Shown: piece by piece, positions 56,169-64,000 of the stretch
Layout of the letters: each line of letters starts with the position of its first letter
How positions within the stretch are numbered: the stretch's first letter is position 1
Source: an uncultured Pelagibacteraceae bacterium
GTDB taxonomy: Bacteria > Pseudomonadota > Alphaproteobacteria > Pelagibacterales > Pelagibacteraceae
Length of the DNA stretch: 64,000 nucleotides
NCBI GenBank assembly: GCA_902521355.1
Contig: CABYRT010000004.1
Span: 1-64,000, forward strand
Direction: 5' to 3'
Position numbers and translations under genes: made by a program
Notes under the pieces: generated by a model
Seen by the model: the letters and a program-made list of their open reading frames with translations, nothing else
The model's database searches: none
Told to the model about the DNA's origin: nothing

Positions 56169-56183
56169 GTACACAGTTTGTTC
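56169..56183. promoter_or_regulatory. Second, imperfect SOS box
   Basis: GTACACAGTTTGTTC fits GTTC-N7-GTTC with one mismatch, which is the same site in the opposite orientation. It ends one base before the chosen lexA ATG, so it would block the start region. Confidence 0.6.
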
Positions 56184-56184
56184 T

Positions 56185-56871
56185 ATGTTAACTAAAAAAC
56201 AAAAAAACCTGCTTTTATTTATCAACAAAAAGTTGAGATCCAGTGGTGTATCTCCGTCCTATGAAGAAATGAAGGAGTCGCTAAATTTAAAATCTAAATC
56301 TGGAATCCATAGATTAATCAGTGCCTTGGAAGAAAGAGGCTTTATTAAAAGATTAGCTCATAAAGCAAGAGCTTTGGAAGTCATTAAATTACCTGAGACA
56401 GCTTCTGCAAACGATATTTACAATAGCTTTTCACCAAGTGTAATTAAAGGTGGACTTGATGAGAGTTCAAATAGAAATAATTCTGATGAAAACGAAATCC
56501 CTGTTTTAGGAAAGATTGCTGCAGGTACACCTGTTGAAGCAATTCAAAACGAAGTTGCTAGAATACCTTTGCCCTCAAATATTGAAAAGAATGGAGAATT
56601 TTTTGGACTTAAAGTACAAGGAGACTCCATGATTGAAGCTGGAATAAATGATGGTGACACAGTAATTGTGAGAAAAGCTGATACTGCTGAAAATGGTAAA
56701 ATTGTAGTTGCTTTAATTGACGATCATGAGGCAATGTTAAAAAGAATTAGAAGAAAGGGTAAAACCGTAGCTTTAGAAAGCGCTAATCGTAATTACGAGA
56801 CAAAAATATTTGGCCCTGATAGAGTAAAAGTTCAAGGAATTCTAGTATCTTTATATAGAAACTTTTCTTAA
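56185..56871 (+). CDS. lexA: SOS repressor LexA
   Basis: A 228-residue LexA. The N-terminal winged helix covers about residues 1-70 ([34 protein letters not shown]). Autocleavage falls at the Ala-Gly in [11 protein letters not shown]; the catalytic Ser is in [10 protein letters not shown] and Lys in NGKIVVALI with DDHEAMLKR. The start [13 protein letters not shown] at 56185 matches the alphaproteobacterial family, while the track's 56167 start lies across the second SOS box. Confidence 0.96.
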   Translation: MLTKKQKNLLLFINKKLRSSGVSPSYEEMKESLNLKSKSGIHRLISALEERGFIKRLAHKARALEVIKLPETASANDIYNSFSPSVIKGGLDESSNRNNSDENEIPVLGKIAAGTPVEAIQNEVARIPLPSNIEKNGEFFGLKVQGDSMIEAGINDGDTVIVRKADTAENGKIVVALIDDHEAMLKRIRRKGKTVALESANRNYETKIFGPDRVKVQGILVSLYRNFS

Positions 56872-56890
56872 AATAGTCTAAATAAATCTG

Positions 56891-58285
56891 ATGAAAATAG
56901 TAGCAACTAGATTTGCTCCATCACCAACTGGACCTTTACACATTGGAGGAGTAAGAACAGCATTATTCAATTGGCTATATTCAAAAAATAAAGGTGGAAA
57001 ATTTTATTTAAGGATAGAGGATACTGATAAAGAAAGGTCAAAAGATGAATTTAAAAATCAAATAATAAATTCACTAAAATGGATAGGAATTAATTATGAA
57101 GATAGTGAATACATTCAATCAAAAAAAATAGATGATCACATAAATATAGCTAATGAACTATTAAAAAAAGGTTTAGCTTATAAATGTTATTGTTCAAGTG
57201 ACGAAATTGAAGAACAAAAAAAAAGAGCAAAACAAAAAAAGATACCATATATTTACAACAGAAAGTGGAGAAATAAGAGTGAGTCAGATGCTCCGAAAGA
57301 AATCGATCCTGTAATTAGATTTAAAAGTAAAGTTGAGGGAAAATCTATCTTAAAAGATTTGGTCCAGGGAAATATAGAAATAGAAAATAATACTATTGAA
57401 GATTTTGTTATATTAAGAGCTGATGGATCACCAACATATAATTTGTCAGCATCAGTTGACGATCATTTAATGGGCATGACACATATAATTAGAGGTGATG
57501 ATCATAAAATAAATACATTCAAACAAATACAAATTTATGAAGCTATGAATTGGAAAGTACCATCTTTTGCTCACATACCACTAATTCATACAATGGAGGG
57601 AAAAAAACTATCAAAAAGAGATAATTCATCAACATTAGATGATTATTCAAAAATTGGAATAATGCCTAATGCTCTTAGAAACTATCTTCTTAGATTAGGA
57701 TGGTCATACAAAGATAAAGAAATTTTTAACTTAGACGAAAGTATCAAATATTTCAATTTAGAGGGGATTGGGAAATCACCTTCAAAATTAGATATTAGCA
57801 GAATTTATTCAATGAATGAACATTATATAAAAAATATTAATGAAAATGATCTGTTTAATTTTTTAACAACTTATTGTGAAACATATCAAGAAAAGATACC
57901 TGATTTAGCAAAGAAAAAAATTAAAGATTCATTACACTTTTTAAAAAATAAAGCAAAAACTTTGGAAGATATTTACAAAAATTCAAAGTTTTTAATAAAT
58001 GACAAATTTCAAATAGAAGAAGAAGATAAAAAACTTTTAGACGAAAAAGCTAAAAAAATTATTAAATTATTTAGTGATGATATTAATAAACTTTCAGATT
58101 TTACCAGAGAAACACTAGAACCAATAATAAATGGCCTGATAAAAAATAATAATACAAATTTTAAAGGAGTTGGGCAACCACTAAGAATATGCCTTACAGG
58201 ATCAAAGTTTGGACCAGGTATATATGATATATTATGTGCACTTGGTAAAGAGGAAGTGTCAAAAAGATTATCTCAAATAAGATAA
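56891..58285 (+). CDS. gltX: Glutamyl-tRNA synthetase
   Basis: A 464-residue class I synthetase. HIGH motif in FAPSPTGPLHIGGVRTALFN, then YLRIEDTDKERS, and KMSKS motif in EGKKLSKRDNSS near residue 240. The C-terminal helical anticodon region is complete. It begins 19 bases after lexA and overlaps the convergent lpxB end by 18 bases. Whether it also misacylates tRNA-Gln (GatCAB route) cannot be told here. Confidence 0.96.
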   Translation: MKIVATRFAPSPTGPLHIGGVRTALFNWLYSKNKGGKFYLRIEDTDKERSKDEFKNQIINSLKWIGINYEDSEYIQSKKIDDHINIANELLKKGLAYKCYCSSDEIEEQKKRAKQKKIPYIYNRKWRNKSESDAPKEIDPVIRFKSKVEGKSILKDLVQGNIEIENNTIEDFVILRADGSPTYNLSASVDDHLMGMTHIIRGDDHKINTFKQIQIYEAMNWKVPSFAHIPLIHTMEGKKLSKRDNSSTLDDYSKIGIMPNALRNYLLRLGWSYKDKEIFNLDESIKYFNLEGIGKSPSKLDISRIYSMNEHYIKNINENDLFNFLTTYCETYQEKIPDLAKKKIKDSLHFLKNKAKTLEDIYKNSKFLINDKFQIEEEDKKLLDEKAKKIIKLFSDDINKLSDFTRETLEPIINGLIKNNNTNFKGVGQPLRICLTGSKFGPGIYDILCALGKEEVSKRLSQIR

Positions 58286-59395
58286 CAAAACGTTGGAAGC
58301 TTCATTGCTTGATGAAGTATTCGATCTTAATTCCTCAATAGTTTTATTAACTTGTTTTAATTGTTCATTTATAATTTCTGGTTTTTTTAATAAATAATTA
58401 ACAGTTTTATATATTTCATATGAATTACATTCATTTTGTAAAAGTTCAGGAATAATTTCTTTATTGTTAATAATATTTATCATGTTTGCAAATTTTATTT
58501 TTAAAAATAATTTAGCAATAAAAAAATTTAGAAAATTCATTTTGTAAATTATTATTGATGGTACACCATATTTACAAACTTCAAGTGAAATTGTTCCGGA
58601 TTTAACAATTGCAAAAATAGATTTTTTAATTGTCGCAATTTTTATATTTTCATTTGAAATAAGATCAACGTTATCTAAGTTATTTTTTTTTATGATTTGA
58701 GATAAATAATCTTTAGAACCTTCAGTTGCATGAAATACATAATGATAATTATTTTTTTCTTCATTCATTTTTTTAATAAACCCAATAAGTATAGGCACAT
58801 GCGATTTCAGTTCAGACAGTCTACTACCAGGAAAAATTGAGATAATTTTTCCCTTTAATAATTCATTAATTTCAATCTTTTTGTGATTTGTATTATCTAA
58901 TATTGGGTGGCCAACAAATGTATTTTTTAGTTTTTCCTTATCAAAATATTTCTTTTCAAAATCAAATAATAAAAGAATGTGGTCTAAGAAACTTTTCATT
59001 TTTTTCACTCTACCCTCTCGCCATGCCCAAACTTTGGGTGCTATAAAATGAATTGTTTTGATATCTGGTTTTTTTAATTTAATTATTTTTGCAACACGAA
59101 GAGTAAAATCAGGACTATCAACACTAAATAAAATGTCAGGATTAAAATCTAAAACTTTTTTTACTGTTTCATTAATTTTTTTTTTTATCTTAAAAATATT
59201 TAACAATATGTCAGTAAAGGCTATATAAGTAATATCTTCTTGATCATATATTGACTTAATACCTATAGATTTTAAATGTTGACCTCCAACAGATAAAAAT
59301 TCAATGTCATTTTTTGTCTTTTTTAACTCTTTAATTACTTCACAGGCTAATTTATCACCTGATGGCTCGCCAGTTAAAATAAAAATCTTCTTCAT
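58268..59395 (-). CDS. lpxB: Lipid A disaccharide synthase
   Basis: A 375-residue GT19 enzyme that joins UDP-2,3-diacylglucosamine and lipid X. Signatures: ILTGEPSGDKLACEVIKEL, DSPDFTLRVAK, HFIAPKVWAWREGRVKKMK, VGHPILDN and FPGSRLSELKSH. Last gene of the bamA-skp-lpxD-fabZ-lpxA-lpxI-lpxB operon. Its start overlaps the lpxI stop as ATGA. Confidence 0.96.
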   Translation of the reverse strand: MKKIFILTGEPSGDKLACEVIKELKKTKNDIEFLSVGGQHLKSIGIKSIYDQEDITYIAFTDILLNIFKIKKKINETVKKVLDFNPDILFSVDSPDFTLRVAKIIKLKKPDIKTIHFIAPKVWAWREGRVKKMKSFLDHILLLFDFEKKYFDKEKLKNTFVGHPILDNTNHKKIEINELLKGKIISIFPGSRLSELKSHVPILIGFIKKMNEEKNNYHYVFHATEGSKDYLSQIIKKNNLDNVDLISNENIKIATIKKSIFAIVKSGTISLEVCKYGVPSIIIYKMNFLNFFIAKLFLKIKFANMINIINNKEIIPELLQNECNSYEIYKTVNYLLKKPEIINEQLKQVNKTIEELRSNTSSSNEASNVLLSYLR

Positions 59396-60183
59396 TTAGC
59401 TATGACGAAAATGTTATTTCTATTAGCAAATTTCAATCCTTCTTGCTTATCTAAAAATATATTTTGACCTGATCTAACAACAATTCCTTTAATATTTGCC
59501 TTTTTACAATCTTTTAATGTCTCCAGGCCAATAGTCGGCAAATCAACACGTAAATCTTGCTTAGATTTAGGCATCTTTAGTAAAAGTTTATTTTTTAGAT
59601 TATTGTTTCTAATTGATTTTAACATATCTTTGGTACCTTTTCTTTTTTCGATAGAAATTATCTTCTGGTTATTAATCACTAATGCCTGAATATGATTAAG
59701 CGAATTTGTTTTATTCAATATTTGAATACCCTTTTTGATAGTAAGTTTATCAGTCATACTAGGTTTCAATTTTGTGTGACATCCTTTGCTTAAAGTTAAT
59801 TCTGGATTATAAGAATTTAATTTAATAACTTTTATTTTATTTTCCGACAATATATTGATCAATTCTTTTAGTATAGCTGCATCTCCTAGTTTAGATGCTC
59901 TGATAATTCTAGGGATATAGTAAATACCTTTAAGATCTAATTTAAGTTTTGACATTCTTGGTTTAACAATATTTCCTGCAAACAAAACTTTTTTACATTT
60001 TTTAGATTTAATTAATTCTATTATTTTGCCAAATTTTCCAATATTGATAAAATAACTATTTTTGTCTTTTTTGAATTTATTATTTTTTGACAAATCAATT
60101 ATGAAATATTTAATTTTCTTTTTTTTTAAACTTTTTAGAATTTCTAATGGTAATTTTTTTTCTCCTAAAAATAATCCGATCAT
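59392..60183 (-). CDS. lpxI: UDP-2,3-diacylglucosamine pyrophosphatase LpxI
   Basis: A 263-residue member of the LpxI family (formerly DUF1009), which replaces LpxH in alphaproteobacteria and makes lipid X. Conserved stretches are VLFAGNIVKPRMSKLKLDLK, DLPTIGLETLKDCKKANIKG and VVRSGQNIFLD. It lies between lpxA and lpxB, the usual place, with overlaps on both sides. Confidence 0.92.
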   Translation of the reverse strand: MIGLFLGEKKLPLEILKSLKKKKIKYFIIDLSKNNKFKKDKNSYFINIGKFGKIIELIKSKKCKKVLFAGNIVKPRMSKLKLDLKGIYYIPRIIRASKLGDAAILKELINILSENKIKVIKLNSYNPELTLSKGCHTKLKPSMTDKLTIKKGIQILNKTNSLNHIQALVINNQKIISIEKRKGTKDMLKSIRNNNLKNKLLLKMPKSKQDLRVDLPTIGLETLKDCKKANIKGIVVRSGQNIFLDKQEGLKFANRNNIFVIAK

Positions 60184-60965
60184 TTAATATTTTCTGGAAG
60201 AGATATTGGTCGCTTTTTATCAGAATTTATAAAATCAATTACAGTTTTAACATATTTATTCTCTTTCATATCTGTATCTAGATTTTCTACATTTAATCTA
60301 AAATTTTGATTACTAAAAACTATATTATAAAATTTTTGCAATATTTTGATATCATCATTTGAAACTTTTGCTCTTCTTAGTCCAATAAGATTAAGACCAA
60401 CTAAATTGTTTCTATTTCCTAATGATAAACCAAACGGTATTACATCACTTAAAACACCAGTCATTCCTCCAACCATTGACAAATGTCCTATTCTTGAAAA
60501 TTGATGAACAGCGCAACTACCTCCAATAATGGCATTATCTTCAATTGTAACATGGCCTCCAACTTGAACATTATTTGCTAAAACTATATTATTGCCAATA
60601 TTACAGTCGTGAGCCACGTGACAATAAACCATCAATAAATTATTGCTTCCTATTTTAGTAATTGTACCACCTTGAGATGTACCTGGATTAATATTCACAT
60701 ATTCTCTAAATTTGTTGTTATCACCAATAATTATAGAATTCTTTTCGCCTTTATATTTTAAATCTTGGGGATCTGTACCAATTGAAACAAAAGGAAAAAT
60801 CTCATTATTTTTTCCTATTTTTGTATTCCCTTTAATACATATATGTGAATGTAGTTTTGAGCCTTCAGCTATTTCAACATCGGGGCCTATTATACAATAT
60901 GGCCCAATTTCAACATTTTCTGAAATTTTGGATTTTTTTTCTACTATTGCTGTTTGATGTATCAC
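60180..60965 (-). CDS. lpxA: UDP-N-acetylglucosamine O-acyltransferase
   Basis: A 261-residue left-handed beta-helix protein and the first enzyme of lipid A synthesis. Hexapeptide repeats fill residues 1-190 (ENVEIGPYCIIGPDVEI, IGKNNEIFPFVSIG). The catalytic His lies in YCHVAHDCNIG, and GLNLIGLRRAKVS begins the C-terminal helical part. The 52-bp gap to fabZ is the only gap of note in this operon. Confidence 0.96.
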   Translation of the reverse strand: MIHQTAIVEKKSKISENVEIGPYCIIGPDVEIAEGSKLHSHICIKGNTKIGKNNEIFPFVSIGTDPQDLKYKGEKNSIIIGDNNKFREYVNINPGTSQGGTITKIGSNNLLMVYCHVAHDCNIGNNIVLANNVQVGGHVTIEDNAIIGGSCAVHQFSRIGHLSMVGGMTGVLSDVIPFGLSLGNRNNLVGLNLIGLRRAKVSNDDIKILQKFYNIVFSNQNFRLNVENLDTDMKENKYVKTVIDFINSDKKRPISLPENIK

Positions 60966-61017
60966 ATTTAATTGATAACAAATTATTCTTTAAATGCTTA
61001 TCAAGAATTACTACTGA

Positions 61018-61470
61018 TTATTTCTTTCTATCGACAATAGTAGCTGCCCATTGAGCATCAGCCATTTTTTTTCCATTAACTAAAGCTTCTCCTTTGTATT
61101 TCCATACTTTTCCATGAGACCTTATAGCTTCAATATTTAATTCTAATTTACAATCAGGTATTACTGGATTTCTAAATCTGGCTTTGTCGACTGTCATTAA
61201 AAAAACTAATTTATTTTCATAAGTTTCTTTATCAATACCTGCGGCAGTAAGAGCTGCAGCTGCCTGACCAAATGCTTCAACAATTAATACTCCAGGCATA
61301 ACAGGTTCACCAGGAAAATGTCCTTGAACAAAAAAACTATCTTTTTTTACATTTACAACTGCTGTCGCAGATTTAAGTTTTTTAATATTTCTTAATTCAT
61401 CTATTAATAGCATTGGTTGTCTATGAGGCAATAAATCCTCTATTTGTTTTTTATTTAAATTCTCTGTCAT
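61018..61470 (-). CDS. fabZ: 3-hydroxyacyl-ACP dehydratase FabZ
   Basis: A 150-residue hot-dog-fold dehydratase of fatty acid elongation. It has LLPHRQPMLLIDEL, the catalytic His in QGHFPGEPVMPGVLIVEAFG (with the Glu in VEA), and FMTVDKARFRNPV. It directly follows lpxD with no gap. Supply of 3-hydroxyacyl-ACP links it to LpxA and LpxD. Confidence 0.96.
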   Translation of the reverse strand: MTENLNKKQIEDLLPHRQPMLLIDELRNIKKLKSATAVVNVKKDSFFVQGHFPGEPVMPGVLIVEAFGQAAAALTAAGIDKETYENKLVFLMTVDKARFRNPVIPDCKLELNIEAIRSHGKVWKYKGEALVNGKKMADAQWAATIVDRKK

Positions 61471-62445
61471 TCAATTGTCTTTTAAAAATTTTCTAATATC
61501 TTTTGCAGGATATCCCATCACTTTGGAATTGTCTGGTATATTTTTTATAACTCCACTTCCACCACCAATTTGAACATTATTACCAATTTTTAAATGACCA
61601 GAAATACCAGCTTGTCCACCTATTGATACGTTGCTACCTATACTAGAGCTGCCAGCAAAACCAACTTGGCCAGTAATAATACAATTTTCTCCAATTTTTA
61701 CATTATGAGCTATATGAACTTGATTATCGATAAAAGTGTTTTTGCCTACAACAGTGTCTGAAATAGAACCTCTATCAATATTATTATTGCTCCCTATTTC
61801 AACATTATCATTAATTATTACCATGCCAACATGAGGATATCTAAAATTTTTATTTTTATCTGGAAAAAAACCAAAACCTTTTTTCCCTATTATTGTACCA
61901 TCTAATATTCTTACATTATTTCCTATAATTGAATTTTTGATTAATACATTATTACCAATAACACAATTTAAACCAATAATTACATTTGACTCAATAATAG
62001 TATTGTGACCTATGATAGAATTTTTTCCTATTTTAACATTTTTACCAATTAATGTATTTATTCCAAATTTAATTTTTTTAAAGTTTTTTTCTATTGGTGC
62101 TTTTAGTGAAAAATCGACTGCATCATTTAAAGAATTTGGATAAAAAAGTTTAGTAACTAATGCAACTGATTTCAAAACATTTTTTACAATAATTGGTTTG
62201 CTGTATTTTTTTACAATTTTAAAATATTTTTTACTTGTTAAAACATATCTAATTTTTGATTTTGATAATAAATCTATATATTTAAGGCTATTGAAGAAGG
62301 AAATATCATTTTTAGATCCTTTATCTAAATCTAATATATTGTTAATCTTTGGATTATCTTTAATGTTCTTTTCTTTGAGAACTTTAAGAATATCAGACAA
62401 ATAAATATTATCTCTTTTTTCAAAGAATTTATTTTTAATTTTCAT
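61471..62445 (-). CDS. lpxD: UDP-3-O-acylglucosamine N-acyltransferase
   Basis: A 324-residue enzyme: an N-terminal uridine-binding domain (about 1-100, with IRYVLTSKKYFKIVKKY), then a left-handed helix of hexapeptides (IGKNVKIGKNSIIGHNTIIE). The catalytic His region is QVHIAHNVKIGENC. The end NSKVMGYPAKDIRKFLK is typical. Overlaps the skp gene end by 11 bases. Confidence 0.95.
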   Translation of the reverse strand: MKIKNKFFEKRDNIYLSDILKVLKEKNIKDNPKINNILDLDKGSKNDISFFNSLKYIDLLSKSKIRYVLTSKKYFKIVKKYSKPIIVKNVLKSVALVTKLFYPNSLNDAVDFSLKAPIEKNFKKIKFGINTLIGKNVKIGKNSIIGHNTIIESNVIIGLNCVIGNNVLIKNSIIGNNVRILDGTIIGKKGFGFFPDKNKNFRYPHVGMVIINDNVEIGSNNNIDRGSISDTVVGKNTFIDNQVHIAHNVKIGENCIITGQVGFAGSSSIGSNVSIGGQAGISGHLKIGNNVQIGGGSGVIKNIPDNSKVMGYPAKDIRKFLKDN

Positions 62446-62959
62446 TTGATTTAATTAGATTTTTAGTTTTATCATTAAAAAGTAACAGAATATCATTTGT
62501 TATATCTAAATTTTTTATTCCGACCAGTACATTTTTTTTTTCAATTACTACTTCTATATTATTTTTTTCTACATATTCTGTTAAAAGAGGATTGAGAATT
62601 TTCAAAATTTCTAAACTATATTTTTTTTTTTCAGCGATTATTGTACTGTTAAATTTTTTTCTTAATGATTGATATTCATTAATTAATAAATTTATTTCAT
62701 TCAGCTTTTTTTTAATTTCATCTTGATTTAAAATATTTTTTTGATTGTTGAATTCAGTTTCTTTTTTCTTAATAATTTGTTCTTTATTAATAATTGTTGT
62801 TTTATTTTTATCCTGTATTTTTTTTATTTCTGATTTGTATAATTTTCCTAAATTTGAATTATCTATTATAAACTGAACGTCCAAGTAATTAATATTAGTC
62901 TCTGAAAATACTTTATTTGTAAAAAAAAATATTAAGAAAATGAAAAGTATTTTTTTCAT
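62435..62959 (-). CDS. skp: OmpH/Skp-family periplasmic chaperone
   Basis: A 174-residue protein with a signal peptide (residues 1-19), then a basic/acidic coiled-coil arm (about 40-120) of the OmpH/Skp type; INYLDVQFIIDNSNLGK at the start of the mature part matches the family. It escorts unfolded outer-membrane proteins to BamA, encoded directly upstream with a one-base overlap. Sequence is diverged, so the call leans on coiled coil and context. Confidence 0.85.
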   Translation of the reverse strand: MKKILFIFLIFFFTNKVFSETNINYLDVQFIIDNSNLGKLYKSEIKKIQDKNKTTIINKEQIIKKKETEFNNQKNILNQDEIKKKLNEINLLINEYQSLRKKFNSTIIAEKKKYSLEILKILNPLLTEYVEKNNIEVVIEKKNVLVGIKNLDITNDILLLFNDKTKNLIKSNEN

Positions 62960-64000
62960 TAAAAGGAAGTACCTATTTGAAATCTAAATTTTTCTGTAAC
63001 ATCGGTTGATGCCTCAGTAATTGGTATTGCATATGAAAAGGTGAATGGACCAATAGGGCTAAACCAATTTAAAGCAATTCCAGTTGCTGATCTTATTTTA
63101 TTTGAGTCGAGACTGCTATTATAGTCAACTTCCCAAACATTAGCTAAATCAAAAAATAAGTTAAAATCTATACTCTCATTTTCAAAAAATATATTTGGTA
63201 TAGTTGTATTTAAATTAAGAGATGTAGCATAATTTCCTCCAATAAATTGATTTCCATCTTTAGGTCCGATCTTTCCACTTTCAAATCCTCTTAAACGACT
63301 GCCAGGGATATAAACTCTTTTAGAAATTCTTACGTTATCATCTATAGAATTTATAGCTTGTATAAGTAATTTGGCAGAAAGAATAAAATTATCACTTATA
63401 GAATGGTAAGCAGCAGTTGAAAATCTATTCTCTATAGATAGATCATCTGAGTAAATTGGCAAAGTTTGTGAAAATGAATTTATAAATCCGTCAGTTGGTT
63501 GAAAATTTTGATCAAGTTTATTATATTTCACAACATAAGTAATTAGATTTTCAAAGTAATCACCATCTTGTTTTTTAACAACACTTGTTGCAGTAGAAGA
63601 TGTTTCAAGATTTTCGTAGAAATTAGAGATTTGAATATTTACAAATAGATCGTTCATTTGTTCAAATTCTGTACCTAAAGATAGACCGGTTCTACTTGTT
63701 TTATAACCACTTGAGGTCATGAAATCATCGGTTGAGCTCTCAATAACTGTTTTTATGGATTTATCTGAATTTTTATAGTTAGGATTTAATACTGAAAACT
63801 TACCTTTTATTGAGTCCTCTGTAATAGCAAGATTTGTATCTAATTTAATACCTAATCCTAGATAATTGTTTTCTTTAATACCTGCTGTTAAAGATGATCC
63901 GGTAGTTCCCGTGCCTGCACCAGCAAAAATTTCACCTGTTGCTTTTTCTTCAACTGTAATATCTATAATTTTACTTAAATTATTTTTTGATTTTGATTTA
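62959..64000 (-). CDS. bamA: Outer-membrane assembly factor BamA, partial (N-terminus outside window)
   Basis: The reading frame is open from the right edge to the stop at 62959, far beyond the track's internal start at 63720. The visible 346 residues cover the end of the last POTRA domain (IIDITVEEKATGEIFAGAG) and the whole barrel: GIKENNYLGLGIKLDTNL, NYKNSDKSI, RGFESGKIGPKDG (the conserved RGF loop) and the closing FRFQIGTSF with C-terminal Phe. BamA inserts beta-barrels into the outer membrane. POTRA domains 1-4 lie outside the window. Confidence 0.95.
   Translation of the reverse strand, partial: KSKSKNNLSKIIDITVEEKATGEIFAGAGTGTTGSSLTAGIKENNYLGLGIKLDTNLAITEDSIKGKFSVLNPNYKNSDKSIKTVIESSTDDFMTSSGYKTSRTGLSLGTEFEQMNDLFVNIQISNFYENLETSSTATSVVKKQDGDYFENLITYVVKYNKLDQNFQPTDGFINSFSQTLPIYSDDLSIENRFSTAAYHSISDNFILSAKLLIQAINSIDDNVRISKRVYIPGSRLRGFESGKIGPKDGNQFIGGNYATSLNLNTTIPNIFFENESIDFNLFFDLANVWEVDYNSSLDSNKIRSATGIALNWFSPIGPFTFSYAIPITEASTDVTEKFRFQIGTSF

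Noticed and set aside
56167-56184. Longer lexA start
   Set aside because: The six extra residues are not in the family and lie on the second SOS box.
1-64000. CRISPR array, insertion sequence, prophage, toxin or anti-phage system
   Set aside because: No spaced repeats, transposase, integrase or defence-type genes seen; nearly every gene is a core gene.

Overview
The window looks like ordinary core chromosome of a SAR11-type alphaproteobacterium (Candidatus Pelagibacter or a close relative). The reasons are strong AT-richness, very short intergenic gaps, many ATGA/TAATG start-stop overlaps, and alphaproteobacterial gene orders (ntrY-ntrX-trkA, aapJQMP, ppiD-trpE-trpG-trpD-trpC-lexA, bamA-skp-lpxD-fabZ-lpxA-lpxI-lpxB). 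I found no insertion sequence, phage, CRISPR array, integrase, rRNA or recent island. No gap between genes exceeds about 165 bases. The species is inferred, not proven.

Layout. 1-3.1 kb: partial dgt, erpA, xthA and a DpkA-like imino-acid reductase. 3.1-6.8 kb: a zinc regulon (znuA divergent from znuC-znuB-zur and a zur-coupled thioredoxin-fold protein) with two tandem Zur operators. 6.8-9 kb: two small membrane proteins, an arsenate reductase, an aquaglyceroporin and a Nudix hydrolase. 9.1-13.3 kb: polyphosphate genes ppk1-ppx and a SixA-type phosphatase. 13.3-24.3 kb: a large phosphate-starvation block. It holds pstSCAB-phoU-phoB, an unknown secreted protein, phoR, a glycosyltransferase and PlcP phospholipase pair (lipid remodelling), a divergent diacylglycerol-kinase-like gene and an unknown lysine-rich small protein. 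Pho-box-like 11-bp direct repeats precede pstS and dagK. 24.4-31 kb: EamA transporter, manC, ilvD, valS, tRNA-Cys and tRNA-Asn. 31-36.4 kb: XRE regulator, the aap general amino-acid ABC transporter and tRNA-Arg. 36.4-42.3 kb: trkH, trkA, ntrX, ntrY. 42.3-44.4 kb: ispDF, pgpA, cinA/pncC. 44.4-50.8 kb: a long minus-strand operon tpiA-secG-pyrG-kdsA-eno-ftsB-lipA-ratA. 50.9-58.3 kb: ppiD-like, trpEGDC, lexA with two SOS boxes, gltX. 58.3-64 kb: the lipid A and outer-membrane assembly operon, ending in partial bamA.

How the parts fit. The most coherent theme is phosphate economy. PhoR/PhoB sense phosphate and Pst imports it. PlcP would strip phospholipid head groups and Agt would put sugar on the diacylglycerol, while the kinase could return diacylglycerol to phosphatidate. 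Ppk and Ppx store and release polyphosphate. Arsenate enters through phosphate transporters, so the nearby arsenate reductase plus aquaglyceroporin is a logical companion, and a weak Pho-box-like repeat lies just upstream of that operon.

No clearly new multi-gene system was found. The best unexplained pieces are the small unknown proteins embedded in the phosphate and arsenic loci: a 202-residue secreted protein, a 69-residue lysine-rich protein and a 73-residue membrane protein. The repeated use of a terminator hairpin between a binding-protein gene and its permease genes is also worth noting.
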